Positions 43,947 to 52,187 of a stretch of 64,000 nucleotides of DNA are shown piece by piece. The notes under the pieces are model-generated. The model made no database searches, had not been told where the DNA came from, and saw only the letters and a program-made list of their open reading frames with translations. Origin of the DNA: JACPYM01 sp963699175. Its GTDB lineage: Bacteria; Acidobacteriota; Blastocatellia; RBC074. The stretch spans positions 1,302,001-1,366,000 of the forward strand of contig OY969418.1 of NCBI GenBank assembly GCA_963699175.1. Reading direction: 5' to 3'. Both the position numbers and the translations under genes were made by a program. The first letter of the stretch is position 1. Each line of letters starts with the position of its first letter.

Positions 43947-44546
43947 TTAGCTCTGATGCTCAGGATGCGTGCATCCCTTGAACTCTTTCAAGTAGGTATT
44001 GCCCTTGTATTGCAACTCATCGTGAATGCCAATCTTCGACGTGTAATAGCCGTCAATCGTCATCCCCTTGATCGCCCGGAAGAAGCGTTCTTCGAGCGTC
44101 TTAGGCTGCATCTCGTTCTTGCTGATCTCGGTCAGGATGGCGATCTGTTGTTCTTTGGTCGCCTGGTTGTACAGCTTGTCGAACTTCGTGCCGCTCAGGT
44201 TATCCACTGCTGCTAGGCCGTCCGTCCAGAGCTTCTTCGTATCCGCGGGCGATTCGCTGATCATCAGGTCAATGAACTGCGGGACTTCTGCTGCAATCGC
44301 GCCCTTTGAATGCTCATCGGTCGGGATGATGTGCTCGGAGATGGTGGCAATCAGCGCCATCTGTTCCGCCTTGAAAAACTTCGGCGCAGCCGGGGCCGCC
44401 GTCTGCGTCCCAGGGGCGCCGTGTTTGCTGTGATCGTGTACAGGATCGTCAGCCAACACACGCTGTCCCAGAATCGGCAAGCTCGCGCCGATAGCCAACC
44501 CTTTCAACGCCTCGCGGCGCGACACATTGTTGTTTTGCTCTGACAT
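43947..44546 (-). CDS. Gluconate 2-dehydrogenase subunit 3-like, Tat-exported
   Basis: A 199-residue protein of the gluconate dehydrogenase subunit 3 family, the small membrane-facing subunit of FAD (GMC) dehydrogenase complexes. Start ATG 44546 is set by AGGAG upstream and a twin-arginine signal (V-S-R-R-E-A-L-K-G). The core includes L-I-A-T-I-S-E-H-I-I-P-T-D and a C-terminal Y-T-S-K-I-G-I-H-D-E-L-Q-Y-K-G. The GMC partner is not adjacent, but one lies at 52382-53962; a monohaem cytochrome precedes it at 44649. Together these could form an exported dehydrogenase electron path (inference). Confidence 0.85.
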   Translation of the reverse strand: MSEQNNNVSRREALKGLAIGASLPILGQRVLADDPVHDHSKHGAPGTQTAAPAAPKFFKAEQMALIATISEHIIPTDEHSKGAIAAEVPQFIDLMISESPADTKKLWTDGLAAVDNLSGTKFDKLYNQATKEQQIAILTEISKNEMQPKTLEERFFRAIKGMTIDGYYTSKIGIHDELQYKGNTYLKEFKGCTHPEHQS

Positions 44547-44558
44547 CGTCAATCTCCT

Positions 44559-44643
44559 GAATGCGGAATGCGGAGTGCGGAATGCGAAATAACTGGAATC
44601 CGGCTTCTGAAATTCCGCATTCCGCACTCCGCATTCCGCATTT
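44559..44643. repeat. Heptanucleotide palindromic repeat
   Basis: Two 32-bp arms made of GAATGCG-type heptamers (44559-44590 and 44612-44643, two mismatches) flank a 21-nt spacer, directly upstream of the subunit-3 gene ribosome binding site. Same 7-bp unit as the run at 27286-27320. Confidence 0.88.
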
Positions 44644-44648
44644 CCAAG

Positions 44649-44942
44649 TTAGGGTTTTTCTTTCTTCTCGCCGTCTTTCTTCTCGTCGGCTTCTTTGTAT
44701 TCGGTCAACCATTCAACGTCAATGGCGTCGGCTTTGCGTTTTTCCTTTTCGGCGATCAGCCATTGGCCGCGCTTGTTCCAGCCTTCGCCGCCTTCGGCCT
44801 TCTCGTGGCAGAAGAGACAATCCTTCGCGCCGAACTTTTGAGCTTTGCGCAGGAAAGGCGGATAGGCTTGCGTGGTCAGGGCCGAGCCGATGAAGGTCAT
44901 TAAGAGCGTGACTGCGAGAGCGAGTTTGAATGTACGTTTCAT
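44649..44942 (-). CDS. Small monohaem cytochrome c-like protein
   Basis: A 97-residue exported protein with a signal peptide ending near T-T-Q-A and one haem c motif, C-L-F-C-H. The rest is Lys/Glu rich and short for a full cytochrome c fold; no clear distal Met is seen, so it may be a haem-binding or electron-shuttle peptide. I use ATG 44942; a TTG 24 nt upstream is possible. It lies just before the subunit 3-like gene and is probably its electron-transfer partner. Confidence 0.8.
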   Translation of the reverse strand: MKRTFKLALAVTLLMTFIGSALTTQAYPPFLRKAQKFGAKDCLFCHEKAEGGEGWNKRGQWLIAEKEKRKADAIDVEWLTEYKEADEKKDGEKKEKP

Positions 44943-44983
44943 TGCTGGATATTGATTCCCTTTCAAAAGTAATAAATCTGGTT

Positions 44984-45247
44984 CTACTTCCCCGCCGCAG
45001 TGTCTTCACGCAGGAAGAGGCGGCGGAATAATCGTCTGCGTCCCAGGTCATCCGGCGCGAGCACGGCACGCCCGAAACATTGCTTGGCGACACGCTGCAA
45101 ATCAGCGAACCAGGCGTCTTCGATCAGATAGAAACGCTCCGTCTGATGCGCCAACTTGCGGTCGGGATATTGATACTCCCATTCGACGAAGATGGCTTTG
45201 AACCAGTACTCGTTGCGCCCGCTGATCTCGACTCTGACTTGTGCCAT
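44984..45247 (-). CDS. Small hypothetical protein
   Basis: An 87-residue protein I do not recognise. It is rich in Trp, Tyr and Arg (Y-W-F-K-A-I-F-V-E-W-E-Y, then a C-terminal R-R-R-L-F-R-R-L-F run), without signal peptide or membrane segment. It lies 41 nt upstream of the monohaem cytochrome gene on the same strand, so it may be the first gene of that small group. The call rests on open-frame length and position only. Confidence 0.5.
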   Translation of the reverse strand: MAQVRVEISGRNEYWFKAIFVEWEYQYPDRKLAHQTERFYLIEDAWFADLQRVAKQCFGRAVLAPDDLGRRRLFRRLFLREDTAAGK

Positions 45248-45392
45248 GCGTTTTACAGCTTGCCTACGTTCAAGCTCGAATCTTGGGAAGGTCGCAGCAA
45301 CTCGATAAAGGAGTATAAGTCGCTACGCGAAACGCATCTTAATCGCGTCTTCGCGCAGATGCAAGCAAGGCAAAAACCTCTCGCCACGGCGC

Positions 45393-46376
45393 TCAGCAAG
45401 CACGCCACAAGTCAGCCAACTTCATCGCCGCCGGACACCAATGCCGCGCGGCCAACCCGACGCCAAGCGCCAGCACTAACATAGCGACGAACTGTTTCCA
45501 CGTGGCTTTGAACAACCGGCTGCGCCAATTACTGCCACCCATGCCACGCGTGGCACGCACCAACCCTGCCGCCAGAGCGGCTTCAAAGGCGGCCTCGACC
45601 AAAATCGCCGGGGCTTGATAGATCAAGTAAATACCGCCGCCTACACCCCAACCCAGCAGCACGATGGCGCTGCCCAACAGCAGCAACAACAAGAGCACAC
45701 CCAAGCAGCCACCTTCGCCATCGTCGCCCCAATCAAATCCGAAATCGAACCAGCTACCACCGCCTAAGTCACGGCTTGAACCGCCAGATGATAAAGACAA
45801 GCTTTCGCCCCAACCATCGTTCGCCCCACCGCCGCCAGAGTTGCCGCCGCCGAATCCGCTCCAACTGGCACCGCTTGAACCAGAAGTAGAAGAGAAGTCT
45901 GCCCCGCTCAAATCAAGCCCCCAGTTGCCGCCACGGGTGGATGAACGTGCCGCATAAATGCCGACATACCAGAGCCACAGCTTCACCAGCAAAAAGAAGA
46001 CGCCGTAGCTCACGATGATCGCCGCCGGGTAGCGCACCGCCATCGTCTTGACGCCTAGTTCAAGTAACAGCTTGCTGAAACCCACCCCAGCCAGGATGAC
46101 ACCGGCTAGCATCAACGCCATGTGTACGCGCACCCAAAATCGTTCGCGCAACCGCAACTTGAATTCGGCGGCAGAAGGTTTATTGAGCAAGGATGTGACC
46201 GTTGTCTTGAACCTACGCTTCTGCTTGCCAGCGGGTAAATTCGATTTCATCTGAATCATCTCCAACACCACTTCACAATCTTTGCCTGTAAGAAACGATG
46301 ACCGCAGGCCGAAGGTTTTGCGTCCGCACAACTCGCAATCTTTTTTTTCACTGCCACGGGTTACAAGCGCCTGCAT
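45393..46376 (-). CDS. Membrane protein with Gly/Ser-rich linker, unknown function
   Basis: A 327-residue protein with no recognised domain. Residues 14-35 hold a C-E-L-C pair with another Cys, possibly a small metal site. Two transmembrane helices follow (about 85-108 and 115-140), then a long Gly/Ser/Asp/Trp-rich linker (about 145-225) like that of TPM-type (phosphatase-fold) membrane proteins, and two or three more hydrophobic segments (about 225-300). The linker and the absence of a TPM domain make this hard to classify. It is divergent from the XRE-S24 regulator gene. Confidence 0.65.
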   Translation of the reverse strand: MQALVTRGSEKKDCELCGRKTFGLRSSFLTGKDCEVVLEMIQMKSNLPAGKQKRRFKTTVTSLLNKPSAAEFKLRLRERFWVRVHMALMLAGVILAGVGFSKLLLELGVKTMAVRYPAAIIVSYGVFFLLVKLWLWYVGIYAARSSTRGGNWGLDLSGADFSSTSGSSGASWSGFGGGNSGGGGANDGWGESLSLSSGGSSRDLGGGSWFDFGFDWGDDGEGGCLGVLLLLLLLGSAIVLLGWGVGGGIYLIYQAPAILVEAAFEAALAAGLVRATRGMGGSNWRSRLFKATWKQFVAMLVLALGVGLAARHWCPAAMKLADLWRAC

Positions 46377-46416
46377 CGGCGCTACAATCCAGCCGCCACA
46401 TCAGCAAGGAGCAACT

Positions 46417-47079
46417 ATGAACGCCCAACGCCAGCAAGAACTCGATCTGTCTGAACTCGGCTTGTGCATCAAGCGCAAACGCCAACGCGAACAGCTTTCA
46501 CTGCGCGAAGCCGCCGAGCAGTCGCGCGTCAGCTTCCCAACGCTCTCGCGTTTGGAGAATGCGCAGATCATGCCCGATGTGCCGACACTCACGCGCCTCT
46601 GCCGCTGGTTGCAGGTGCCGCTGGATCAATTTACCGCCCCCGCAGCCCCGCGCTCCAACGTCACGTCCATCTTCAGCGCAGTGACTACAACCAATTTGAG
46701 CCACCCGCTCTACGAAGACCGTGTAGCGGCGGGCTTCCCTTCGCCCGCGGAGAACTACTTTGACGAGCGGATGGATTTGAATCAGCATCTGATCCGTCAC
46801 CCGCTGGCGACCTTCTTTGTGCGCGTGGCGGGCGATTCGATGATCGGCGAGCGTATCTTCGACGGCGACCTGTTGATCGTAGACCGCGCCGAAGCAGTGC
46901 GTCCGGGGCAGATCATCATCGCCGTGGTCAACGGCGAGTTCTGCGTGAAGCGCTACGACAACAGCGGCAAGAACGTCGTGCTGCGTTCGGCCAATCCCGC
47001 TTACCCGGACATTGAATTGAAGCCGGAAGACGACTGGGCCATCTGGGGCCGCGTCGTGCACTCGGTTCACCGGCATTGA
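46417..47079 (+). CDS. XRE-HTH / S24 self-cleaving regulator (UmuD-like)
   Basis: A 220-residue fusion of an XRE helix-turn-helix (about 18-72) and an S24 LexA/UmuD-type peptidase (about 118-217). Start ATG 46417 has AAGGAG 8 nt upstream; longer frames lack it. The catalytic pair is Ser141 (G-D-S-M) and Lys178 (C-V-K-R), and an Ala105-Gly106 bond in V-A-A-G-F-P-S-P is the likely self-cleavage site; in UmuD this region becomes active after RecA-driven cleavage. A UmuC gene follows by 113 nt, so the protein probably serves both as repressor and as polymerase partner. This is inferred from domain content. Confidence 0.88.
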   Translation: MNAQRQQELDLSELGLCIKRKRQREQLSLREAAEQSRVSFPTLSRLENAQIMPDVPTLTRLCRWLQVPLDQFTAPAAPRSNVTSIFSAVTTTNLSHPLYEDRVAAGFPSPAENYFDERMDLNQHLIRHPLATFFVRVAGDSMIGERIFDGDLLIVDRAEAVRPGQIIIAVVNGEFCVKRYDNSGKNVVLRSANPAYPDIELKPEDDWAIWGRVVHSVHRH

Positions 47080-47092
47080 GCTAGGGCAAAGT

Positions 47093-47173
47093 GTTAGTTT
47101 GCCTGAGTCCTGGTTTGCGGGCCATTGCTGCTTTTGCAAGGCGTATCAATGATTGGGACTGAGGCAAACTAAC
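47093..47173. repeat. Inverted repeat between the regulator and umuC
   Basis: 17-bp arms (47093-47109 and 47157-47173) with one mismatch, 47-nt spacer, sharing GTTAGTTTGCCT. The position, between the XRE-S24 gene and umuC, suits an operator for the regulator or an mRNA hairpin controlling umuC. Confidence 0.65.
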
Positions 47174-47192
47174 AGTTCGCCTTATATTCGCT

Positions 47193-48482
47193 ATGCCTGC
47201 TGCTATCGCGCTGATTGACGCCAACAACTTTTACGTGTCGTGCGAACGGCTCTTCCGCCCTGATCTGCGCGATAAGCCGGTCGTTGTCTTGTCGAACAAC
47301 GACGGCTGCATCGTCTCGCGCAGCGAAGAGGCCAAAGCCTTAGGCATCGGCATGGCCGAACCGGCCTTCAAGGTCAAAGACCTGTTGGAAAACAACCGGG
47401 TGGCCGTCTTTTCCAGCAACTACGCGCTCTACGGCGATCTGTCGCAGCGGATGTTCGGCATCTTGCAAGATTTTTCGCCAGACCTAGAGTACTACTCGAT
47501 TGACGAAGCCTTCGCGAACCTGCAAGCCGAGAGCAGCGCCGAACTCGAACAGCTTGGCCGCACCATCCGGTCACGTATCGCGCAGTACATCGGCATCCCC
47601 GTTTCCATCGGCATCGCCTCAACCAAGACGCTCGCCAAGGTCGCCGCACACCACGCCAAACGTTCCATCAAAGCGCGCGGTGTGCTCAATCTGGCCGACT
47701 CGCCTTATCTCGATTTAGCTCTGGCCAAGACGCCGATTGCTGAAGTCTGGGGCTTAGGCCGCAAGCTGAGCGCGAAGCTCTTGGGCTATAGCTATGAAAC
47801 CGCGCTCAAATTGAGCAAAGGCAAAGACGACGAGCTGCGCCGTTTGCTCAACATTGTCGGCATGCGCACCGTCTACGAGCTGCGTGGCACGTCCTGCTTC
47901 CCCATCGAACACGACCACCGGCCACGTAAGACGGTGATCGTCTCGCGCTCGTTCGGCTCACCCATCTACGCCATCGAAGACCTCGCCTCGGCGCTGAGCT
48001 ATCACACCATCCGCGCTGGTGAAAAGCTGCGTCGCAGCAAACAAGTTGCCGGGGCGTTGACCGTCTACATTCGCACCAATCGCTTCCGCAACGAAGAACG
48101 CTACACGGGCGAGATCACGCTGCCGCTTTCGCCCAAGACCGATACGACACCGGAATTGCTGGCCAAAGCGCTGGCAGGCCTAAGTCAGATTTACGCGCCG
48201 GGGCGGCGTTATCACAAAGCGGGCGTGATGCTGACCGATCTTTCTGCGGCAGAGGCTTTGCCGCTGCGCTTGTGGGAGAGCGAAGCGCACGAACGCGAGC
48301 GCCGGTTGATGCACACGATTGATGAGGTCAATGCAAAGTTCGGCAGAGACACCGTGCAATTCGGCGTGCCGGAAAAAGAGGCGCGCTGGCAGATGCGGAC
48401 TGAGCGATGCTCGCCGCATTACACGAGCCGTTGGGAAGAATTGCTCACCGTTGGAAAGAAACCTGCCGTCACCTGCAAGTAG
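47193..48482 (+). CDS. umuC: Y-family DNA polymerase V catalytic subunit
   Basis: Translesion DNA polymerase of the UmuC type, 429 residues (E. coli UmuC is 422). Catalytic Asp9 (L-I-D-A-N-N-F-Y-V-S-C-E) and the Y-Y-S-I-D-E-A-F acidic pair are present. Later segments match the thumb and little-finger domains (A-K-T-P-I-A-E-V-W-G-L-G; R-A-G-E-K-L-R-R). It copies past DNA lesions at the cost of mutation. It follows a UmuD-like regulator on the same strand, forming a umuDC-type pair, in an accessory region. Confidence 0.96.
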   Translation: MPAAIALIDANNFYVSCERLFRPDLRDKPVVVLSNNDGCIVSRSEEAKALGIGMAEPAFKVKDLLENNRVAVFSSNYALYGDLSQRMFGILQDFSPDLEYYSIDEAFANLQAESSAELEQLGRTIRSRIAQYIGIPVSIGIASTKTLAKVAAHHAKRSIKARGVLNLADSPYLDLALAKTPIAEVWGLGRKLSAKLLGYSYETALKLSKGKDDELRRLLNIVGMRTVYELRGTSCFPIEHDHRPRKTVIVSRSFGSPIYAIEDLASALSYHTIRAGEKLRRSKQVAGALTVYIRTNRFRNEERYTGEITLPLSPKTDTTPELLAKALAGLSQIYAPGRRYHKAGVMLTDLSAAEALPLRLWESEAHERERRLMHTIDEVNAKFGRDTVQFGVPEKEARWQMRTERCSPHYTSRWEELLTVGKKPAVTCK

Positions 48483-48502
48483 CAACGACGCATGCAAAAG
48501 CC

Positions 48503-48699
48503 ACAACGGGGCATCATACGATAGCCCAGGGCAACGCCCTGGGAGCGGTGCCGTCAAGGTTGGCAGCCCTGAAAGGGCGTCATAACCTATTTGGGCAATC
48601 GGCCACATAAATTTATTTCGCCCTTTCAGGGCTGCGATGCGCCGCGCTTTTTTCCCCAGGGCGGTGCCCTGGGCTTTCATATCTCGCCCCGTTGGGGCT
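48503..48699. repeat. Multi-hairpin palindromic repeat, family B, copy 1
   Basis: About 197 bp whose ends (ACAACGGGGC and GCCCCGTTGG) are inverted, with inner hairpins CCCAGGGCAACGCCCTGGG and AGCCCTGAAAGGGCG (48564-48578 matched at 48619-48633). Copy 2, same orientation, is at 53975-54170. Fills the 48483-48811 gap; no gene there. Confidence 0.93.
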
Positions 48700-48811
48700 A
48701 AGGCTGCGGCTCTTTCCTTTTGCGCAACTTATGCTAGATTACCGGCTCGTCAGGCCAAATGACGCAAGACAGTAAAGCATCAGCTTGTGGCGAAACACTC
48801 TGGCACGCGCA

Positions 48812-49696
48812 ATGAGCAAAAAAGTCTTCATCAGTTACAGTCACCAACAGTCCGATTGGGTGCGCGACCGGCTAGTTCCCTGCCTGCGCTACGGCGGCGC
48901 AGAGGTCGTCATTGATTACGAACATTTTCAAGCAGGCCAATCGGTCATTGGGCAAATGGACGGCCATCAGGACGCGGCGGAGTTGGCCGTGCTCGTGCTG
49001 ACGCCGGACTACCTGGCCAGCGACTATTGTGTTCACGAAATGGAGCGCGCCCTGCAACGCAATCAACCCATCGTGCCCATCGTGCGCGCAGACTGCGCTG
49101 TCCCGGCGGCCATCAATCAACTGATCCGGGTTGATCTGCGCGACGATAAAGATGCGGCGCAGTGGGATAAGCTGCTCAACGGCTGTGCCGCCGATTTGGG
49201 CGCATCCGCTCCCGAATGGCTGCGGGCGCGTGATGAGCTGCGGCAGTTATTACAGCGCGGCCAATCGGTCAATCTGGTTGTGACTGGCAATCCCAAATGG
49301 CGCGAATTGATCGTGCATCTACAAACCGCGCACTTGCCAGACCTCGGCATTGTGGATTTCGAGGGCGGCTATGCCGAATCACGCGCGGACTTGGCGGCCA
49401 AGATTCTGGAAGTTTGCGGGGCTAAGACTGCCGTGCCTGAACCACCCAGAGATTTAGTAGTGCTGCATCGCGTGCTTTCCGGGCGCACGCTTTCACGTGT
49501 AGCCTTGTTGCGGATGGACTATGTCCGGGAAAGAGAGCATATCATCCCGTTGTTCACCACACTGCGAAATTTGATGATGGATGCGCGTGTGCTGGTGCTG
49601 TTGGTTGAATCGCGGCGACCATTGATTGAACTGCTGCCGCACGATCATCCGTTGTCTTCGATTGACATCAAGACGGTAGAACTGCGTGGACGCTAA
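48812..49696 (+). CDS. TIR-domain protein with C-terminal NTPase-like domain lacking Walker A
   Basis: A 294-residue protein starting at ATG 48812. Residues 1-130 are a TIR domain: K-K-V-F-I-S-Y-S-H start, D-Y-E-H-F-Q loop, and S-D-Y-C-V-H-E76, with Glu76 in the place of the catalytic glutamate of NAD-cleaving TIRs. The rest (about 150-294) follows the strand order of a STAND/AAA-like NTPase, ending H-P-L-S-S-I-D-I-K-T-V-E-L-R-G-R, but the P-loop position has V-V-T-G-N-P-K-W-R-E instead of GxxxxGK[ST]. It would not be expected to hydrolyse ATP itself. The intact Walker-A NTPase downstream may be its partner. Role in phage defence is inferred. Confidence 0.8.
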   Translation: MSKKVFISYSHQQSDWVRDRLVPCLRYGGAEVVIDYEHFQAGQSVIGQMDGHQDAAELAVLVLTPDYLASDYCVHEMERALQRNQPIVPIVRADCAVPAAINQLIRVDLRDDKDAAQWDKLLNGCAADLGASAPEWLRARDELRQLLQRGQSVNLVVTGNPKWRELIVHLQTAHLPDLGIVDFEGGYAESRADLAAKILEVCGAKTAVPEPPRDLVVLHRVLSGRTLSRVALLRMDYVREREHIIPLFTTLRNLMMDARVLVLLVESRRPLIELLPHDHPLSSIDIKTVELRGR

Positions 49697-49697
49697 C

Positions 49698-49801
49698 CCT
49701 GGGAGCGCACGCGGCTCGCGTGCGAGGCGTGGTGAGGCGCCACCTTCACTTCAACGTATACCTTCTGCAAGCCCCGTACGTGAGCCGCGTGCGCTCCCAG
49801 G
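49698..49801. repeat. Perfect 20-bp inverted repeat between TIR and NTPase genes
   Basis: Arms at 49698-49717 and 49782-49801 (CCTGGGAGCGCACGCGGCTC and its complement). It begins right after the TIR stop codon and ends 18 bp before the NTPase start. The core GCGCACGCGGCTCGC also appears in the hairpin at 59232-59264. It could modulate translation of the NTPase. Confidence 0.85.
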
Positions 49802-49818
49802 CCGCACGTCGCTACGAT

Positions 49819-52158
49819 ATGACTCGATTATCTATGACTCCCATTCCTCTTGACCAGATCCGTTTGCGATGGCGCGATCACAAGTCAGCGCTGTGGTGGT
49901 TAGGTTTGTTGTATCGACGCCCGGCTGAGTTTCATGAAGAGTTGTGGTGGTTTCCGCGCTTGACCAAAATCAAAATGGGCTGTTTTTTATATGTGCACTT
50001 CCTCCCTTACCTATTCATCCTTTGCATCATCGGGCGAATATTAGTGTTCGGCATTTTAGGAATTGAAGCGGCCACCGAACACCCTACGCTTAACTACCAC
50101 ATATCACTGATTGCCTTTGCTATTCTCTTAGGCATCTTTATTGGCCTTGTCATTGGCACTATCCTTGGCCGTAGAGGTGGCGTTGCCGTTGTCATTATCG
50201 GTGGCATCGCCGGTGCTATTGCCTTTGGCATCGGCATTGGCATCAGCATTGGCATTGCCAGTGCCAACGTCCGAGGCTTTGCTGTTGTCGTTGCTGTTAC
50301 CGCTGCCGGAAGCATAGTCACTAACATTGCTAGTAGCATTTTTGGTGGCTTTCCTGGTGGCTCTGCCAGTCGTGTTACCTTTGTTATTGCTACTGCTGTT
50401 ATCTTTGGCAGTATCTCTGGGCGTTTCACTAGCATTGCTGTTGCAATCGCTATTGGGATAGCTACTGACATTACTTTAATCTTTTCAATCCTGAGACTCT
50501 ACTATTTGCCTCTGCATTGGCTGCTGGTCTGGCCTAGTCCACGACTACGTTGGGCACATTATCATCCAGCGCTTTGGGATGATCTTTGCCTTGTTCCTTT
50601 CACAGGGTTGCACCGTCTATTGGTCGCACAAGCCGAAGCAAAGCGTTGGCGCGGCAAGTACGCAATCGAAAGAATCATCAGGCATTACCCGGCACAACGG
50701 AGAGAAGCGCTCAAAGCAAAAGTCATATTGTTAGCACGTCGCGCCGCGCGAGTGACCGATCTGACCCAATTGGATAGCTTGCTGGCCCGCTTGCCCGAAG
50801 GCGAGAAAGGCTTTCTAGCGCAGACTCGCCAAATCCGCGCAGAGGTCAGCGAGCTTGGCCGCTTGCAAACCCGGCTGAACACTGCCAATCGTCCAGCCTT
50901 TCAGGAAATGTACGCGGAGAATCTTTACCAAGCGATTGACTCCTTTCGCCACCGGATTCAAGGTTTTCACGAACCACTGGCAACAGAGTTTGGCGCGGCG
51001 GCGTTGCAATGGTTAAAACTGGCCGAAGCTCAACGCGCCGCAGCCACTGCCAAACTTACTACGAAACCCACCGAGCAATTCTTCCGCGCAGGCGACCCGG
51101 TCAATCGAGAGCAAGAAGCTTTTGCCGAACGCACGGCAGTGCTCGAACAACTGGAACAGCAAGTGATGCTCGGCACCGGCTGTCCCGGCATCGTTCTTTA
51201 CGGTCGCCGCCGCATGGGCAAATCCACCCTGCTGCGCAACCTGACCGGCTTCCTGCCGCTGGAAGTGCTGACCGTCAACGTCTCGATGCAAAACCCACAG
51301 TTGGTGGCCTCGCTCGCTTCCTTCGCCCACACACTGGCCGAGCAGGTGCAAACACAAGCGCCAGGGCTGAAGCTGAACGAAGCTCTGCCTGACGATCTGC
51401 CGAGGCTGTTCCGCTTCCTGACTGCGGCCAATGAGAAGCTGGCGGCGGAGCAGTACCGCTTGCTGCTAGCGGTGGACGAGTACGAGGCGCTGGACGCGAA
51501 GATCGGCGCGGGCGTCTTCCCGCACGACCTGCTCGACACGCTGCGCGAATCCATCCAGACGCACCGCCGCCTGACTTGGATTTTCGCGGGTAGCCACGAG
51601 ATCACCGAATTGCCGCATGCCGCCTGGACTTCGGCGCTGGTCAGCGCGCGGACTATCGAAGTGCCCGTCTTCACCCTGGCCGAAACGCGCTTGCTGCTGA
51701 CCGAACCGCTCAAACACTCTTCGCTGTGGAAGGATAACGAAGCCAAACGCCCGCGCTTCGGCGCCGCGTTCTGGGGTACGGAAGAAGGCAGCGGGATTGA
51801 TTTCATTCAGGAGCAGGCGGGCGGCTGGCCCCACCTCGTCCAACTCATCGCCGAGACGCTGGTGGATTTGATCAACGAAGAACAGGCCGCCGCGGTCACG
51901 CCCGCACTGATGCAACGCGCGCTCGACAAAGCCATCGTGCGCGGGCACAACGTGCTCTACGAACTGCTGCGCCGCGAATCCACACTGCCGGGCGAGTGGG
52001 AATATCTGGAGCGGTTCAAGCGCGTGGACATGCAGCCGTTGCCAGATGACGAAGCGGTCGCGCGCTCGTTGCGGCGGCGCGAGTTGATGGCAATTGCGAA
52101 TGGCGAGTGGCGCTTGCGCGTGCCATTGATGGAGCGGTGGTTGAGAGTGAGAGGGTAA
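49819..52158 (+). CDS. Membrane-anchored STAND/AAA-type NTPase
   Basis: A 779-residue protein from ATG 49819 (an ATG at 49834 is also possible; the longer frame from 49720 would run through a repeat). Residues about 55-235 hold 5-7 hydrophobic segments rich in Gly, Ile and Ala, many as G-I-G-I-like dipeptides. A helical linker follows, then a P-loop NTPase: Walker A G-R-R-R-M-G-K-S at 462-469, Walker B L-L-L-A-V-D-E-Y near 550, I-F-A-G-S sensor near 594. The end is a helical/winged-helix module closing R-V-P-L-M-E-R-W-L. This is STAND-like, with the membrane part at the N terminus. It probably works with the TIR protein 122 nt upstream. No family name is certain. Confidence 0.8.
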   Translation: MTRLSMTPIPLDQIRLRWRDHKSALWWLGLLYRRPAEFHEELWWFPRLTKIKMGCFLYVHFLPYLFILCIIGRILVFGILGIEAATEHPTLNYHISLIAFAILLGIFIGLVIGTILGRRGGVAVVIIGGIAGAIAFGIGIGISIGIASANVRGFAVVVAVTAAGSIVTNIASSIFGGFPGGSASRVTFVIATAVIFGSISGRFTSIAVAIAIGIATDITLIFSILRLYYLPLHWLLVWPSPRLRWAHYHPALWDDLCLVPFTGLHRLLVAQAEAKRWRGKYAIERIIRHYPAQRREALKAKVILLARRAARVTDLTQLDSLLARLPEGEKGFLAQTRQIRAEVSELGRLQTRLNTANRPAFQEMYAENLYQAIDSFRHRIQGFHEPLATEFGAAALQWLKLAEAQRAAATAKLTTKPTEQFFRAGDPVNREQEAFAERTAVLEQLEQQVMLGTGCPGIVLYGRRRMGKSTLLRNLTGFLPLEVLTVNVSMQNPQLVASLASFAHTLAEQVQTQAPGLKLNEALPDDLPRLFRFLTAANEKLAAEQYRLLLAVDEYEALDAKIGAGVFPHDLLDTLRESIQTHRRLTWIFAGSHEITELPHAAWTSALVSARTIEVPVFTLAETRLLLTEPLKHSSLWKDNEAKRPRFGAAFWGTEEGSGIDFIQEQAGGWPHLVQLIAETLVDLINEEQAAAVTPALMQRALDKAIVRGHNVLYELLRRESTLPGEWEYLERFKRVDMQPLPDDEAVARSLRRRELMAIANGEWRLRVPLMERWLRVRG

Positions 52159-52187
52159 ATGCGGGGTAGTAAGGCTGTAATTTTGCA

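Noticed and set aside
44547..44627. 27-codon extension of the dehydrogenase subunit 3 gene
   Set aside because: It translates the heptamer repeat; the Tat signal and AGGAG point to 44546.
46282..46416. 45-codon 5' extension of the XRE-S24 gene
   Set aside because: No homology to XRE proteins; AAGGAG sits before the ATG at 46417.
48407..48610. Open frames inside the family B repeat (also at 48319 and the 5' extension of the gene at 53950)
   Set aside because: Encoded by the repeat; the true start of the downstream regulator is 54328.
49720..49818. 33-codon extension of the membrane NTPase
   Set aside because: It is read through the inverted repeat at 49698-49801.
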